Shown here: positions 26,535-36,238 of the stretch, piece after piece
How positions within the stretch are numbered: the first letter of the stretch is position 1
Layout: each line of letters opens with the position of its first letter
Source: Oceanospirillaceae bacterium
GTDB lineage: Bacteria; Pseudomonadota; Gammaproteobacteria; Pseudomonadales; Balneatricaceae
Direction of reading: 5' to 3'
DNA: 64,000 bases
NCBI GenBank assembly: GCA_018647765.1
Contig: JABGSN010000059.1
Location: 1-64,000 of the forward strand
Notes under the pieces: generated by a model
Told to the model about the DNA's origin: nothing
Databases searched by the model: none
Seen by the model: only the letters and a program-made list of their open reading frames with translations
Made by a program: the position numbers and the translations under genes

Positions 26535-27386
26535 TTGCAACCAACACAAACCACAGCAGACTCAGTACGCGAATCATTATCGGCGCTTATGGATGACGCT
26601 GCACAGCCCCTGGAATTGCAACGGGTGTTAAAGGCCTGTCACGACGACAGTCAGGTGCGCGAGCAATGGGCGCGTTATCAGCTGGCTAGTGCGGCGTTAA
26701 AACGACAAGCCACGAGCACCAGTTCACCTTTGAGCTTGGCCGACAGTGTACGAACTGCACTGGAGTCTGAAGCCACCATACAGGTGTCTAAATCTACTTC
26801 TGTGGCGCACAAGTTAAATCAGTTGTGGCAACCCGTAGCGGGTTTGGCCGTGGCGGCTAGTGTCACTGTAGTGATGGTGATGGGTGCTCAACGTATGGGT
26901 GTCGCATCGCAACCCCATATCATTCCAGCCCAGCAAGGCGTGGTTTTGTTAGAACCTAGAAACAGCAATCGTGGTATAGAGTTGGCCAGTACAAATGCCG
27001 CTAACACCAGTGTATCTTCTGCCAATAGCAATCAAATTATTCGCTTGCCTGCGCCTACCCAAGCCGCCAATGCCGCCGACGGCCAATGGTTAGCCCAGTA
27101 TTCCCCTGCTGGCTTTGTGCTCACCCAACGTAGCTTGGATGAGGCTAATAATCCCCCGCGCGAAGTGTTGACTTATAGTGACGGTGACGCCAGTTTCACG
27201 CTTTATGTCGAAGCGCTTAATGGTCGTGATATTGCCGAAGGTCATGCTTATGCCGGTTCTAACTTAGTCTTAGGTCAGTCCTTGAGCAATAATGGCGATA
27301 CAGTATTTGTGACCCTTGTGGGGCAACTCAGTTTGGCGCAAGCTGAGCAAGTGGCTAACTCTGTGGTATCCTTAAAGGCTCAATAA
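26535..27386 (+). CDS. rseA: Sigma-E anti-sigma factor: RseA N-domain fused to an RseB C-terminal domain
   Basis: Residues 1 to about 55 match the cytoplasmic RseA/MucA domain that holds sigma-E (VRESLSALMDDAAQPLELQR, WARYQLASAALK). One membrane segment follows (about 98-118, GLAVAASVTVVMVMG). The last 100 residues do not look like RseA: SPAGFVLTQRSL, LTYSDGDASFTLYVE and VTLVGQLSLAQAEQVANSVV line up with the C-terminal domain of RseB/MucB (PxGF, YSDG, VGEL and the final helix). No separate rseB follows; rseC is next. The start is taken as TTG 26535, with TAGGAA upstream; a longer TTG-initiated frame from 26481 adds residues unlike the family. Confidence 0.85.
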   Translation: MQPTQTTADSVRESLSALMDDAAQPLELQRVLKACHDDSQVREQWARYQLASAALKRQATSTSSPLSLADSVRTALESEATIQVSKSTSVAHKLNQLWQPVAGLAVAASVTVVMVMGAQRMGVASQPHIIPAQQGVVLLEPRNSNRGIELASTNAANTSVSSANSNQIIRLPAPTQAANAADGQWLAQYSPAGFVLTQRSLDEANNPPREVLTYSDGDASFTLYVEALNGRDIAEGHAYAGSNLVLGQSLSNNGDTVFVTLVGQLSLAQAEQVANSVVSLKAQ

Positions 27387-27407
27387 AGCTTTTCCACGAG
27401 CACCTTT

Positions 27408-27914
27408 ATGCACGACGCCGAATCCATGATCGAGCAGGTGGCACATGTCCACGCCATTAATCCAACCTCTGTCTGGTTAGACACTGTTCGCTTGAGCACG
27501 TGCAACTCCTGCAGTATGAAAAGTGGCTGTGGCCAACGGCTTATGAATCAGGCCACAAACTGTAAACGCTCCCGCATTCAATTACCCCTACCTACCCAGA
27601 TGTCACTTCAAGTGGGCGACGAAGTGGTCTTGGGCATCCCTCAAAAAGCCTTTATCAAGGCCAGTTTAATGACCTTTGCTATGCCTCTTGTGGTGATGTT
27701 AGCCACAGCCATTATGGCACAGGCCTTATCGGCTTCAGAACCCGTTATCGCGCTAACGGCACTGGTGGGGTTGGGGTTGGGGCTCGCCTTAGTGCGTTTG
27801 TATAGTCGCAGTTTAAGCGCTTCTAACAATACATCGGCAAGCAACCAATGGCAGCCCGTCATTTTGCGTCAGCAGCAGGTTGAGGGTGTACAGGCGCTGC
27901 GCTTTAGCGAGTAG
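27408..27914 (+). CDS. rseC: RseC/MucC family protein
   Basis: Inner-membrane protein of the sigma-E operon, related to the SoxR-reducing complex component RseC. The cysteine block CNSCSMKSGCGQ at residues about 31-42 plus a further Cys, the VGDEVVLGIPQKAFIKASL segment and two membrane segments (about 86-105 and 110-128) fit the family. Length 168 is normal. An ATG at 27426 is a possible alternative start. Confidence 0.92.
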   Translation: MHDAESMIEQVAHVHAINPTSVWLDTVRLSTCNSCSMKSGCGQRLMNQATNCKRSRIQLPLPTQMSLQVGDEVVLGIPQKAFIKASLMTFAMPLVVMLATAIMAQALSASEPVIALTALVGLGLGLALVRLYSRSLSASNNTSASNQWQPVILRQQQVEGVQALRFSE

Positions 27915-28015
27915 GCAATTGTGCAATATTGTGTAAAGGGCATCATTTATGGGCTCTGGTGGCCGCAATTCGTCGTATATTGAACCACGTCATTCATCTC
28001 CTAGAGGAATACGCT

Positions 28016-29449
28016 ATGCGTATAATACCTTTTTTCAAACGGCCATTAACTAACATCGTGTGGGCCACCTTATTGTTGTCGGCGGTATCCCCGCTCACTT
28101 TTGCAGCTGCGCTACCTGACTTTACTCATCTAGTGGAACAGGCCGCGCCAGCGGTAGTGAATATTAGTACCAGCCGTACTGTTGATCAACAAGCGGAAGT
28201 TAAGCAATTCAGTTTGCCTAATCAAGATCAGCTGCCCGATATTTTTAAGCATTTTTTTGAGCGCCAGTTCCCGCAGCAAAAGCCGCGTCAGCAAGGACCA
28301 AATCCCAAGCCGCAATCACTCGGCTCGGGTTTTATCATTAGCGCCGATGGCTACCTGTTAACCAATCATCATGTGATTGAAGATGCAGATAAAATCATTG
28401 TATCCCTTAGTGATCGTCGAGAAATGGAAGCTGAGTTGGTTGGTTCGGACCCGAGTTCTGATTTGGCGTTATTAAAAATAGACGCCGATCAGCTGCCCTA
28501 TTTAACCCTTGCCGATTCTGATCAACTGAAAGTGGGTGAGTGGGTATTAGCCATTGGTTCCCCCTTTGGTTTTGATCATTCGGTAACGGCCGGTATCGTT
28601 AGTGCTAAAGGCCGTAGCTTGCGTACTGAAACCTACGTGCCGTTTATTCAAACCGACGTGGCCATTAATCCAGGTAATTCTGGAGGTCCTCTTTTTAATC
28701 TCAATGGTGAGGTAGTGGGCATTAATTCGCAAATCTACACCCGTTCGGGCGGCTTTATGGGCCTTAGTTTTGCAATTCCAAGTAACACTGCAACCTCTGT
28801 GGTGGCTCAGTTACGCGACCATGGCGCGGTGTCCAGAGGTTGGTTAGGTGTGCAAATTCAAGAAGTCAGTCAAGATTTAGCGGAGTCCTTTGGTTTAGAT
28901 AAAGCTGCGGGGGCCTTAATTGCTCAAGTTATAGTGGGCAGCCCTGCTCTGGATGCCGGTTTGCAGGCCGGTGATGTGATCACCTCCGTCAACGGCAATG
29001 AAATAATACTATCGGCACAGGTTGCTCACTTTATCGGTGCCTTAGCGCCAGAAGAAATCGCGCGTATTGGTTTGGTTAGGGGGGGTGAAAAAATTCACAT
29101 CGAGGTGGTGATCGGCACCTTGCCCGATCAAATTGCGGCTGCCCTTGGCGCACTCGAACAAGGCCAAAACCTTGCGCGGATTGGCCTGCGGGTGGCAAGC
29201 TTGCCGGCTGAAAAAGCTAAAGCGTGGCGCATAGGTCATGGTGTGGAAATCATCGAAGTCGACCAAGGTGTAGCTCAAGAACTTGGCTTACAGGCTGGAG
29301 ATGTGATCACCAATATTGCCAATCAGCGTATAGAAAGCGTAGAACAGATTGTTGGTTTAGTAGCGCAGTTGCCGCCTCGTCGCTCTATCTCGTTACGTAT
29401 TGTGCGCCAAGGTAGGCCGCTGTATGTGGCGTTTAGGTTGAATCAATAA
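28016..29449 (+). CDS. mucD: Periplasmic serine protease/chaperone DegP (MucD)
   Basis: Degrades and refolds damaged periplasmic proteins. The chosen ATG at 28016 has GAGGAA 7 bases upstream and opens a clear signal peptide (positive MRIIPFFKRP, hydrophobic core, cleavage probably after LTFA). A longer frame from 27929 lacks this logic. The catalytic triad is visible: His in TNHHVIEDAD, Asp in SDLALLKID, Ser in NPGNSGGPLF. Two PDZ domains follow (GWLGVQIQEV... and the region to the end), so this is the DegP/MucD type, not the single-PDZ DegS. Length 477 matches MucD. Confidence 0.96.
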   Translation: MRIIPFFKRPLTNIVWATLLLSAVSPLTFAAALPDFTHLVEQAAPAVVNISTSRTVDQQAEVKQFSLPNQDQLPDIFKHFFERQFPQQKPRQQGPNPKPQSLGSGFIISADGYLLTNHHVIEDADKIIVSLSDRREMEAELVGSDPSSDLALLKIDADQLPYLTLADSDQLKVGEWVLAIGSPFGFDHSVTAGIVSAKGRSLRTETYVPFIQTDVAINPGNSGGPLFNLNGEVVGINSQIYTRSGGFMGLSFAIPSNTATSVVAQLRDHGAVSRGWLGVQIQEVSQDLAESFGLDKAAGALIAQVIVGSPALDAGLQAGDVITSVNGNEIILSAQVAHFIGALAPEEIARIGLVRGGEKIHIEVVIGTLPDQIAAALGALEQGQNLARIGLRVASLPAEKAKAWRIGHGVEIIEVDQGVAQELGLQAGDVITNIANQRIESVEQIVGLVAQLPPRRSISLRIVRQGRPLYVAFRLNQ

Positions 29450-29531
29450 TCTGCGGTATTCGGTCGGGTGTATTTTTTAGACTATACTCAGTGCGTAAAA
29501 CGATTGATATGATATAGCTAAGGAGTGGCAT

Positions 29532-30725
29532 ATGGCCGATCACACACACGAGCAAGATCCTAATGCTCAGGCAGACGCTTGGCAGCAAATTAAGTTTACC
29601 GGCAGCGGGTTAGAATTTTTTAAAATTTGGATTGTAAACCTGTTGCTGACGCTGGTGACGCTGGGCATCTATTCGGCCTGGGCCACGGTGCGAACGCGTC
29701 GCTATTTTTATGGTAATACCCATGTGGCGGGCAGCCGGTTCGATTTTCATGGCACTGGCTTGCAGATTCTGGTGGGCCGGGTGATTGCGCTGGTATTGCT
29801 GTTAGGTTGGTCCCAGGGCCACTTTATCCACCCTTATCTACCTATAGTCTGCATTGCTATTGTAATTGGCTTGTTTCCTTGGTTTATGGTGCGCGCCTTG
29901 CGCTTTCGCATGAGGAATACCAGCCTGCATAACCTACGGTTTGATTTTTTAGGTACGTCACTTTATGCGTACAAGCTACTGGGCGGATATTGGGCTGTGT
30001 TGCTAGCTTTATCTATAGGCTCGGTTTTGTTTTTCAGCGATTTTATCAATAATCCGGGTGAGCAGCCTGAAGTTGCCGATTTCACGGGATTTTTTCTGTT
30101 TATGTTTTTATCGATGGTGATCTATGTGCTGATTTATCCGGCATTTGTATGTGATAGCCGTAAATTCTACATTAATCACGCAGCCTTTGGTGATCATCGA
30201 TTTAGCGCTCAATTGGCGCGGCGTGGCTTTATTGGTGCATTCTTTCGTGCATTATTGATGTTTGTGTTTTTCATGGTGATCGCAGCTGTGGTAGGTGGCG
30301 TCATCGCATTTAGTTCTCAAATCCACCCTTTTTTTGATGCCGGAACCCCCAGTACTGTTACGGTTTTTGTGGGTGTCATCGTAGTGTATGGTCTTTTTGG
30401 CCTAACCAGTATAGTACCTGCGGCTTATTGGCAAGTGTTTGTTTTTAATGCCACCTTTTGTTATTTGCAGCTAGGTGAAAACGTCAAGTTTAAAGCCATG
30501 CTAGCAACCAAGCCTTTTGCTTGGTTGCTTATTAGCAATTTACTTATGGTGTTGTTTAGTTTGGGGTTAGCTTATCCGTGGGCTGCAATTCGCTTGGCCA
30601 AATACAAACTCGAAGCCATTAGGTGTCAAGGTGGATTTGACTCCTTTGAGGGTGCGTCTACGGCCGATAGAAATGCCTTGGGCGAGGAAGTAGGTTCGGC
30701 CTTTGATGTTGAGTTTGGTTTTTAA
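29532..30725 (+). CDS. YjgN/DUF898 family multi-span membrane protein
   Basis: A 397-residue inner-membrane protein. The repeated family unit is seen twice: FKIWIVNLLLTLVTLGIYSAWATVRTRRYFYGNT near the N-terminus (here summarised by its IYSAWA core) and LISNLLMVLFSLGLAYPWAAIRLAKY near the C-terminus, with about six further hydrophobic segments between. AAGGAG lies 8 bases before the ATG. The function of the family is unknown. It is 2 bases from the M48 protease gene, a pairing also seen elsewhere for this family, so the two may act together at the membrane. Confidence 0.85.
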   Translation: MADHTHEQDPNAQADAWQQIKFTGSGLEFFKIWIVNLLLTLVTLGIYSAWATVRTRRYFYGNTHVAGSRFDFHGTGLQILVGRVIALVLLLGWSQGHFIHPYLPIVCIAIVIGLFPWFMVRALRFRMRNTSLHNLRFDFLGTSLYAYKLLGGYWAVLLALSIGSVLFFSDFINNPGEQPEVADFTGFFLFMFLSMVIYVLIYPAFVCDSRKFYINHAAFGDHRFSAQLARRGFIGAFFRALLMFVFFMVIAAVVGGVIAFSSQIHPFFDAGTPSTVTVFVGVIVVYGLFGLTSIVPAAYWQVFVFNATFCYLQLGENVKFKAMLATKPFAWLLISNLLMVLFSLGLAYPWAAIRLAKYKLEAIRCQGGFDSFEGASTADRNALGEEVGSAFDVEFGF

Positions 30726-30727
30726 TA

Positions 30728-31783
30728 ATGCCTCTCAACGAGCATCAAACGCAGCCCCTTGCCGGTACTTTTTATTTTAATGGTAAGGCAAAATCGCACC
30801 GTGCATGGTTGGTAAAAAACGGCGATCGGCTAACTATTAAGCTCGATGCTGAAGCAGAGGTGCTGGGCTGCCGTGCTCACGAGGTGAAAGTCTCAGAAGC
30901 GCTGGCAAATTTGCCAAGCCGGCTGGTTTTTAATACAGGGGATGCGTTTGAGTGTGCTGATACAGCTGCGTTTGCGCTGTTGTTTAACCAGCATAGGTCG
31001 GGCGTGGCCAATGCTGTACACAAGCTAGAGAGAAGTACTAAGTGGGCGTTATTAGCCTTGGTTTTGATGCCGTTACTCGCCTATGGTGCGTTAACTTGGT
31101 TGATGCCAATGGCCGCAGTAAGCGTGGCAGAGGCCATACCGTCGGCGTTGGTAAAGCAGTTGGATCAACAAGTGTTAGCAAGTATGGATGGCTACGTATT
31201 TGCCCCTACCAAAGCAACCGTGGCTCAGCAACAAAAGTTACAGCATGTGTGGGCGAAATTGCCCCATGGATTAGGCTATACCTTGCTTAGTAAAGACGGT
31301 GGCGTTATCGGTGCCAATGCAATGGCTTTGCCTGGAGGCAGTATTATCGTCACTGACGCCTTATTGGCATTGCTAAGTGAAGATGAATTACTGGCCGTAT
31401 TGGCCCACGAAATGGGTCATGTAGACCTGCAACACGGCCTACGTAATATTGTTCAATCCCTGGGTGTGACGTTGGTTTTTTCCACCATCATAGGTGACGT
31501 GAGCCTATTGGCTGAGTCTGCCTTGGTAGCAGCACCCGTGATAATTCAGCAAATGTCATACAGCCGTGATATGGAGCGTGAAGCCGACGAGTTTGCCCAC
31601 CGAAAACTAACGCAAATGGGTATATCCCCCGCGTGTTTGGGGTCTGCCCTAAAACGCCTTATGGACTCTCACAAACAAACTGGTGATGCCAATCATGCAT
31701 GGCAAAGCTATCTATCAACTCATCCTAGTATCAGTGAGCGTGTTGCATCAGCACAAGGTGTCAGCTGTGGTGCGAGCAGATAG
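30728..31783 (+). CDS. M48 family zinc metalloprotease, membrane anchored
   Basis: A 351-residue protein. The N-terminal 95 residues form a soluble domain with no signal peptide; one membrane segment follows (about residues 103-123, WALLALVLMPLLAYGALTW), then the peptidase domain with NAMALPGGSIIVTDALLAL, the zinc site LAHEMGHVDLQHG (HExxH) and the third ligand region YSRDMEREADEFAHRKL. This resembles HtpX/Oma1-type and BepA-type peptidases, but the N-terminal domain is different. It probably cleaves membrane or periplasmic substrates and is likely cotranscribed with the YjgN-like gene. Confidence 0.88.
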   Translation: MPLNEHQTQPLAGTFYFNGKAKSHRAWLVKNGDRLTIKLDAEAEVLGCRAHEVKVSEALANLPSRLVFNTGDAFECADTAAFALLFNQHRSGVANAVHKLERSTKWALLALVLMPLLAYGALTWLMPMAAVSVAEAIPSALVKQLDQQVLASMDGYVFAPTKATVAQQQKLQHVWAKLPHGLGYTLLSKDGGVIGANAMALPGGSIIVTDALLALLSEDELLAVLAHEMGHVDLQHGLRNIVQSLGVTLVFSTIIGDVSLLAESALVAAPVIIQQMSYSRDMEREADEFAHRKLTQMGISPACLGSALKRLMDSHKQTGDANHAWQSYLSTHPSISERVASAQGVSCGASR

Positions 31784-31788
31784 CGTTA

Positions 31789-33237
31789 CTACTGAATATG
31801 ATTACCCACTCTCACCACTTTTAAGGTGTTGGTTCCGCCGTGGGCTTTAACATAATCGCCTTTGGTGATGAGCACAATGTCGCCATCTTTAACTACACCT
31901 AGGTCTTTAAGTTGTTCCACGGCAATGTGGTTGACCTTATCGTTGTCGAGTACTTCTGAATCAAAGGGGTGAGTAATCACTCCGCGATAAAGGCATACAC
32001 GACGATGGGTGTCGGCTTGTGGAGTGAAGGCGAAAATAGGGATTCCTGAGCGGATGCGTGACATCAGCAAGGGGGTTTGGCCGGTTTGAGTCATACAAAT
32101 AATGGCCTTAACACCTTTCAGGTGGTTGGCTGCATACATGGCGCTTAAGGCTACGCTTTCATCAATACTATGGACGCTAATATCAATGCGGTGGGAGGAT
32201 TTGTGAGCTTTTTTGTGTTGCTCTGCGCCGAGGCAAACTCGCGCCATGGCCGCTACGGTTTGCGCAGGGAAATCACCCACGGCGGTTTCTGCCGATAACA
32301 TCACGGCGTCGGTGCCATCCATAACCGCATTGGCTACGTCCGAGACTTCTGCTCGAGTGGGCATGGGGCTGGTGATCATGGATTCCATCATCTGCGTGGC
32401 TGTGATGACGATGCGGTTGAGGCGACGCGTGTGCTTAATAATGTCTTTTTGCACACCCACTAACAGTGCGTCGCCAATTTCTACGGCCAAATCGCCACGC
32501 GCCACCATAATGCCTTCGGAAGCTTCAATAATACCTTCCAGTACCGCAGGCTCTATGGCTTCTGCGCGTTCTATTTTGGCTATCAAACTGGCGTTGCTGT
32601 TGGCTTGTTCTAATAAGGCGCGTGCTTCGTGCATGTCGTCAGCGTTGCGCACAAAGGAGATGGCAATATAGTCGACTCCAATTTGAGCAGCGGTAATTAA
32701 GTCGGCGCGGTCTTTGTCGGTGAGTGCGGGTGCAGACAGGCCTCCACCTTGTAAGTTGATGCCTTTATTATTGGAAAGTGGTCCGCCAATTTCTACTTTG
32801 GTGTGTACTTTACCTTGTTCGACAGTAACTACTTTGAGGACGATTCGACCGTCATCTAATAATAATATATCGTCTTGTTGTAGGTCTTTGCCTAGCTGTG
32901 GAAAATCTAACCCCACCGCCTGATCGGTGCCAGACTCCAAGTCCATGTTGGGGTCCAATATAAAATTCTGCCCTTCTTTTAGTTGGACTTTGTTATTGGC
33001 AAAGCGGGCTACGCGTACTTTAGGGCCTTGTAGGTCAGCGAGCAGGGCAACGTGTCGGCCGGCCTGCTGAGCGGCCTCGAGCACTGTTTCGGCCCGTTGT
33101 TTGTGATCCGCGGGGCTGCCGTGGGAAAAGTTTAGGCGCACCACGTCAGCGCCTGCGGCGATGATGGCTTTTAGGGCTTCTGGGCTACTGGTGGCGGGGC
33201 CTAAAGTGGCAACGATTTTGGTGCGGCGTAATTGCAT
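31789..33237 (-). CDS. pyk: Pyruvate kinase
   Basis: Last step of glycolysis and of the Entner-Doudoroff route. RRTKIVATLGPATSSPE at the start, VRLNFSHGS, LADLQGPKVRV, the catalytic Lys region SLIAKIERAEA, MVARGDLAVEIG and TATQMMESMI are all present. The 482 residues fit the PykA (AMP/sugar-phosphate regulated) type. It lies 29 bases after gap in the same direction, so gap-pyk form an operon divergent from edd. Confidence 0.97.
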   Translation of the reverse strand: MQLRRTKIVATLGPATSSPEALKAIIAAGADVVRLNFSHGSPADHKQRAETVLEAAQQAGRHVALLADLQGPKVRVARFANNKVQLKEGQNFILDPNMDLESGTDQAVGLDFPQLGKDLQQDDILLLDDGRIVLKVVTVEQGKVHTKVEIGGPLSNNKGINLQGGGLSAPALTDKDRADLITAAQIGVDYIAISFVRNADDMHEARALLEQANSNASLIAKIERAEAIEPAVLEGIIEASEGIMVARGDLAVEIGDALLVGVQKDIIKHTRRLNRIVITATQMMESMITSPMPTRAEVSDVANAVMDGTDAVMLSAETAVGDFPAQTVAAMARVCLGAEQHKKAHKSSHRIDISVHSIDESVALSAMYAANHLKGVKAIICMTQTGQTPLLMSRIRSGIPIFAFTPQADTHRRVCLYRGVITHPFDSEVLDNDKVNHIAVEQLKDLGVVKDGDIVLITKGDYVKAHGGTNTLKVVRVGNHIQ

Positions 33238-33266
33238 AATAAAGTGTTCTTATCCTTGAAAGTGGG

Positions 33267-34286
33267 TTAATGGTGCATGAGCGCTAAGCTAGTGTCCAGC
33301 ATTCGATTGCAAAAGCCCCATTCATTGTCATACCAGGCCATCACCTTCACCAACTTGTCTTGGGTGTGGGTGTGGCTGCTGTCAAAACAAGACGATTTGG
33401 AGCTGTGATTAAAGTCAACTGAAACCAGTGGCTTTTCAACATACTCCATAATGTGTGCTAGTAGCGGGTCTTGGTGTATGGCGCCTTGTATCGCTTGGTT
33501 GATTTGTTGTTTGCTGGTGGTGGACTTGGCAATAAAGGTGAGGTCAACTAAAGAAACGTTGATGGTGGGTACGCGTATGGCCATGCCGTCTAAGCGCCCC
33601 GCTAACTCGGGCAATACTAAACCCACGGCCGCCGCAGCACCGGTTTTAGTGGGGATCATGGATTGAGTCGCAGAGCGCGCTCGATAAAGATCTGAATGGA
33701 GGCCATCGGTGAGTAATTGGTCGTTAGTGTAGGCGTGAATGGTGGTCATTTGGCCTTGGATGATGCCTACCGCTTGATTCAATATATTCACCACAGGAGC
33801 CAGGCAGTTAGTGGTGCATGAGGCGTTAGAGACAATGCGTTCGTTGCCGGTGAGGGCGTTGTGGTTGACCCCGTAAACGATGGTGGCATCCAAATCTGTG
33901 CCTGGCGCCGAAATAAGCACCTTGCCGGCGCCCGCGTCTAGATGTGCTTGCGCTTGGTGACGTTGGGTAAACAAACCGGTACATTCGAGCACCAAGTCGA
34001 TGTTAAGTTGTCTCCACGGCAGTTGGCTTGGGTCGCGTTGCTGGTAGAGCTTAATGCTATCGCCGTTGATGTAGAGGTGTTCGGCATCGTTATCTACGGT
34101 GCCATCGAAGCGGCCATGTACGCTGTCAAATTCTAGCAAATGGGCGTTGGTTTGAGGTGGTCCAAGGTCGTTGATGGCCACGATCTCTAGCTCTGAGTAT
34201 GGCTTATTGGCTTGTTGTTGGTAGAGTGCGCGAAGTGTATTTCGGCCGATGCGACCGAAGCCGTTAATGGCGATGCGTATGCTCAT
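33267..34286 (-). CDS. gap: Glyceraldehyde-3-phosphate dehydrogenase, type I
   Basis: NAD-dependent oxidation of [23 protein letters not shown] is the Rossmann start, [12 protein letters not shown] carries the catalytic Cys, [10 protein letters not shown] the activating region, and AMAIRVPT-like [16 protein letters not shown] and [13 protein letters not shown] the C-terminal blocks. Length 339 is normal. Its position against edd-glk-pgi and near HexR-like sites suggests co-control with the Entner-Doudoroff genes. Confidence 0.96.
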   Translation of the reverse strand: MSIRIAINGFGRIGRNTLRALYQQQANKPYSELEIVAINDLGPPQTNAHLLEFDSVHGRFDGTVDNDAEHLYINGDSIKLYQQRDPSQLPWRQLNIDLVLECTGLFTQRHQAQAHLDAGAGKVLISAPGTDLDATIVYGVNHNALTGNERIVSNASCTTNCLAPVVNILNQAVGIIQGQMTTIHAYTNDQLLTDGLHSDLYRARSATQSMIPTKTGAAAAVGLVLPELAGRLDGMAIRVPTINVSLVDLTFIAKSTTSKQQINQAIQGAIHQDPLLAHIMEYVEKPLVSVDFNHSSKSSCFDSSHTHTQDKLVKVMAWYDNEWGFCNRMLDTSLALMHH

Positions 34287-34311
34287 GGGTTATATCCTGA
34301 AATCATATTAT

Positions 34312-34326
34312 ATTGGTAATGTTACA
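34312..34326. promoter_or_regulatory. HexR-like operator upstream of gap
   Basis: TTGGTAATGTTACAA fits the Pseudomonas HexR form TTGT-N7-ACAA with one mismatch, lying 26 bases before the gap start. The 16 bases at 34311-34326 differ at one position from the sequence between zwf and hexR (53698-53713). Confidence 0.55.
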
Positions 34327-34386
34327 AACATTTGTGGCGCATATCAAATAATATTTTACAGTATAGGTTTTATATCATGTTTTTAT

Positions 34387-34402
34387 TTGCTAATATTACT
34401 TA
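34387..34402. promoter_or_regulatory. Second HexR-like site, upstream of edd
   Basis: TTGCTAATATTACTTA differs at only two positions from TTGGTAATATTACATA in the zwf-hexR region. It lies 22 bases before the edd ATG, where binding would block transcription. Weaker than the site at 34312. Confidence 0.4.
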
Positions 34403-34424
34403 ATTATACGCTAGGGATGAGATT

Positions 34425-36227
34425 ATGAATGAAGTTGTAGCGCAGGTCACACAGGCCATTATTGATCGCAGCACAGACACTAGGCGAGATTATTTGTCCG
34501 CAGTCAATGCGGCCAAGGGCGGTAAGGTCAGCCGCGTCAATTTGTCGTGCGGCAATTTGGCCCACGGTTTTGCCGCCTGCCCGCAATCCGACAAAGATCG
34601 CTTAACCATGATGGATCAAGCTGATGTGGCTATTGTGTCGGCCTACAACGACATGTTGTCGGCGCATCAGCCGTTTGAAAACTACCCTCAGTTAATTAAG
34701 CAAGCGGTACGGGATATGGGCAGCGTTGCGCAATTTGCCGGCGGTGTACCGGCCATGTGTGATGGCGTGACCCAGGGCCAGCCGGGTATGGAGCTTAGTT
34801 TGTTTAGCCGAGACATTATCGCTATGTCTACCGCTGTAGCGCTTTCCCATAATATGTTTGACGCCGTGTTGTGCTTAGGTGTGTGTGACAAAATCGTACC
34901 AGGCTTATTGATTGGCGCCTTGAGCTTTGGCCACTTGCCCGTGGTGTTTGTACCTGCAGGTCCCATGCCCTCGGGCTTGCCTAATGCCGAGAAAGCGCGC
35001 ATTAGGCAGCTGTACGCAGAGGGCAAAGTTGGCCGTGATGAGCTGTTGGCGTGTGAATCTGCGTCTTACCATAGTGCTGGCACCTGTACTTTCTATGGCA
35101 CTGCCAATAGTAACCAATTACTTATGGAAGTGATGGGTTTACACTTGCCGGGTGCATCTTTTGTGCCACCAGAAGGGGGTTTAAGAGAGGCCTTAACTAC
35201 GGCAGCGGCGCAGCAAGCGGTGAAATTGACCCATGCATCGCAGCATCAAAATTTGGCCCAGATAGTGTCGGAAAAAACCATTGTCAATGCCATAGTGGCA
35301 TTGCTGACCACCGGTGGCTCAACTAACCATACGTTGCATTTGGTGGCTATCGCTAGGGCTGCGGGTATTATCATCAATTGGGATGATTTTGCTGCCTTGT
35401 CTAATGTGGTGTCCAGCTTGACGCGTATATACCCCAATGGTGAAGCAGATATTAACGTTTTTCATGCGGCTGGTGGTGTGCCTTATTTGGTGCAAACCTT
35501 GTTGCAGCATGGCTTGTTGCATGAAGACGTAGAGACGGTGATGGGACATGGCCTAAGGCGTTATTGCCAAGAACCTAAGCTCAATCAAGGCAAGTTAGTT
35601 TGGCAGCCTGCACCCCAAAAAAGTGCCGACACAGACGTGCTGCGTGCGGCCAGTGATCCATTTTCTGCAACCGGCGGCTTGGTGACGTTACAGGGTAATG
35701 TAGGCCGCGCTGTGGCGAAAGTGTCGGCCGTTAAAAGCGCCCATTGGGTGGTGGAAGCACCGGCTAAGGTGTTCGATAACCAAGCCGACTTTGAGCAAGC
35801 CTTTAAACAGGGTTTGTTGGAGCAAGATTTTATTGCAGTACTGCGGTTCCAAGGCCCACAAGCCTGCGGCATGCCTGAGCTACACAAGTTGACACCCTAT
35901 TTAGGTGTGCTTCAAGACAGAGGCTTTAAGGTGGCCTTGGTTACCGACGGGAGAATGTCGGGAGCCTCGGGTAAGGTGCCTGCAGCCATACATTTATATC
36001 CAGAGGCTAAAGCCGGTGGTGTCATCGGTAAAATAGAAAACGATGATTTGTTAATACTAGACTGCCATAATGGTAGCTTGGAACTCTTAGTTGATGCCAA
36101 GGTGTTGGCCAGTCGGCCACAGGCCGAGCAACAGCCAGATTTAGGTGTAGGCATGGGCCGAGAGTTATTTGCAAATATGCGCCAACACGTCAGCGCCGCC
36201 GAATTAGGCGCCCGCAGTTGCTATTAG
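34425..36227 (+). CDS. edd: 6-phosphogluconate dehydratase
   Basis: Makes 2-keto-3-deoxy-6-phosphogluconate, the first committed Entner-Doudoroff step. It is an IlvD/Edd family [4Fe-4S] dehydratase of 600 residues. Family blocks include [55 protein letters not shown] and [18 protein letters not shown]; cysteines in the second and third blocks and one in LCLGVCDKI are candidate cluster ligands. It heads edd-glk-pgi. Confidence 0.97.
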   Translation: MNEVVAQVTQAIIDRSTDTRRDYLSAVNAAKGGKVSRVNLSCGNLAHGFAACPQSDKDRLTMMDQADVAIVSAYNDMLSAHQPFENYPQLIKQAVRDMGSVAQFAGGVPAMCDGVTQGQPGMELSLFSRDIIAMSTAVALSHNMFDAVLCLGVCDKIVPGLLIGALSFGHLPVVFVPAGPMPSGLPNAEKARIRQLYAEGKVGRDELLACESASYHSAGTCTFYGTANSNQLLMEVMGLHLPGASFVPPEGGLREALTTAAAQQAVKLTHASQHQNLAQIVSEKTIVNAIVALLTTGGSTNHTLHLVAIARAAGIIINWDDFAALSNVVSSLTRIYPNGEADINVFHAAGGVPYLVQTLLQHGLLHEDVETVMGHGLRRYCQEPKLNQGKLVWQPAPQKSADTDVLRAASDPFSATGGLVTLQGNVGRAVAKVSAVKSAHWVVEAPAKVFDNQADFEQAFKQGLLEQDFIAVLRFQGPQACGMPELHKLTPYLGVLQDRGFKVALVTDGRMSGASGKVPAAIHLYPEAKAGGVIGKIENDDLLILDCHNGSLELLVDAKVLASRPQAEQQPDLGVGMGRELFANMRQHVSAAELGARSCY

Positions 36228-36238
36228 AGCTATAACCT

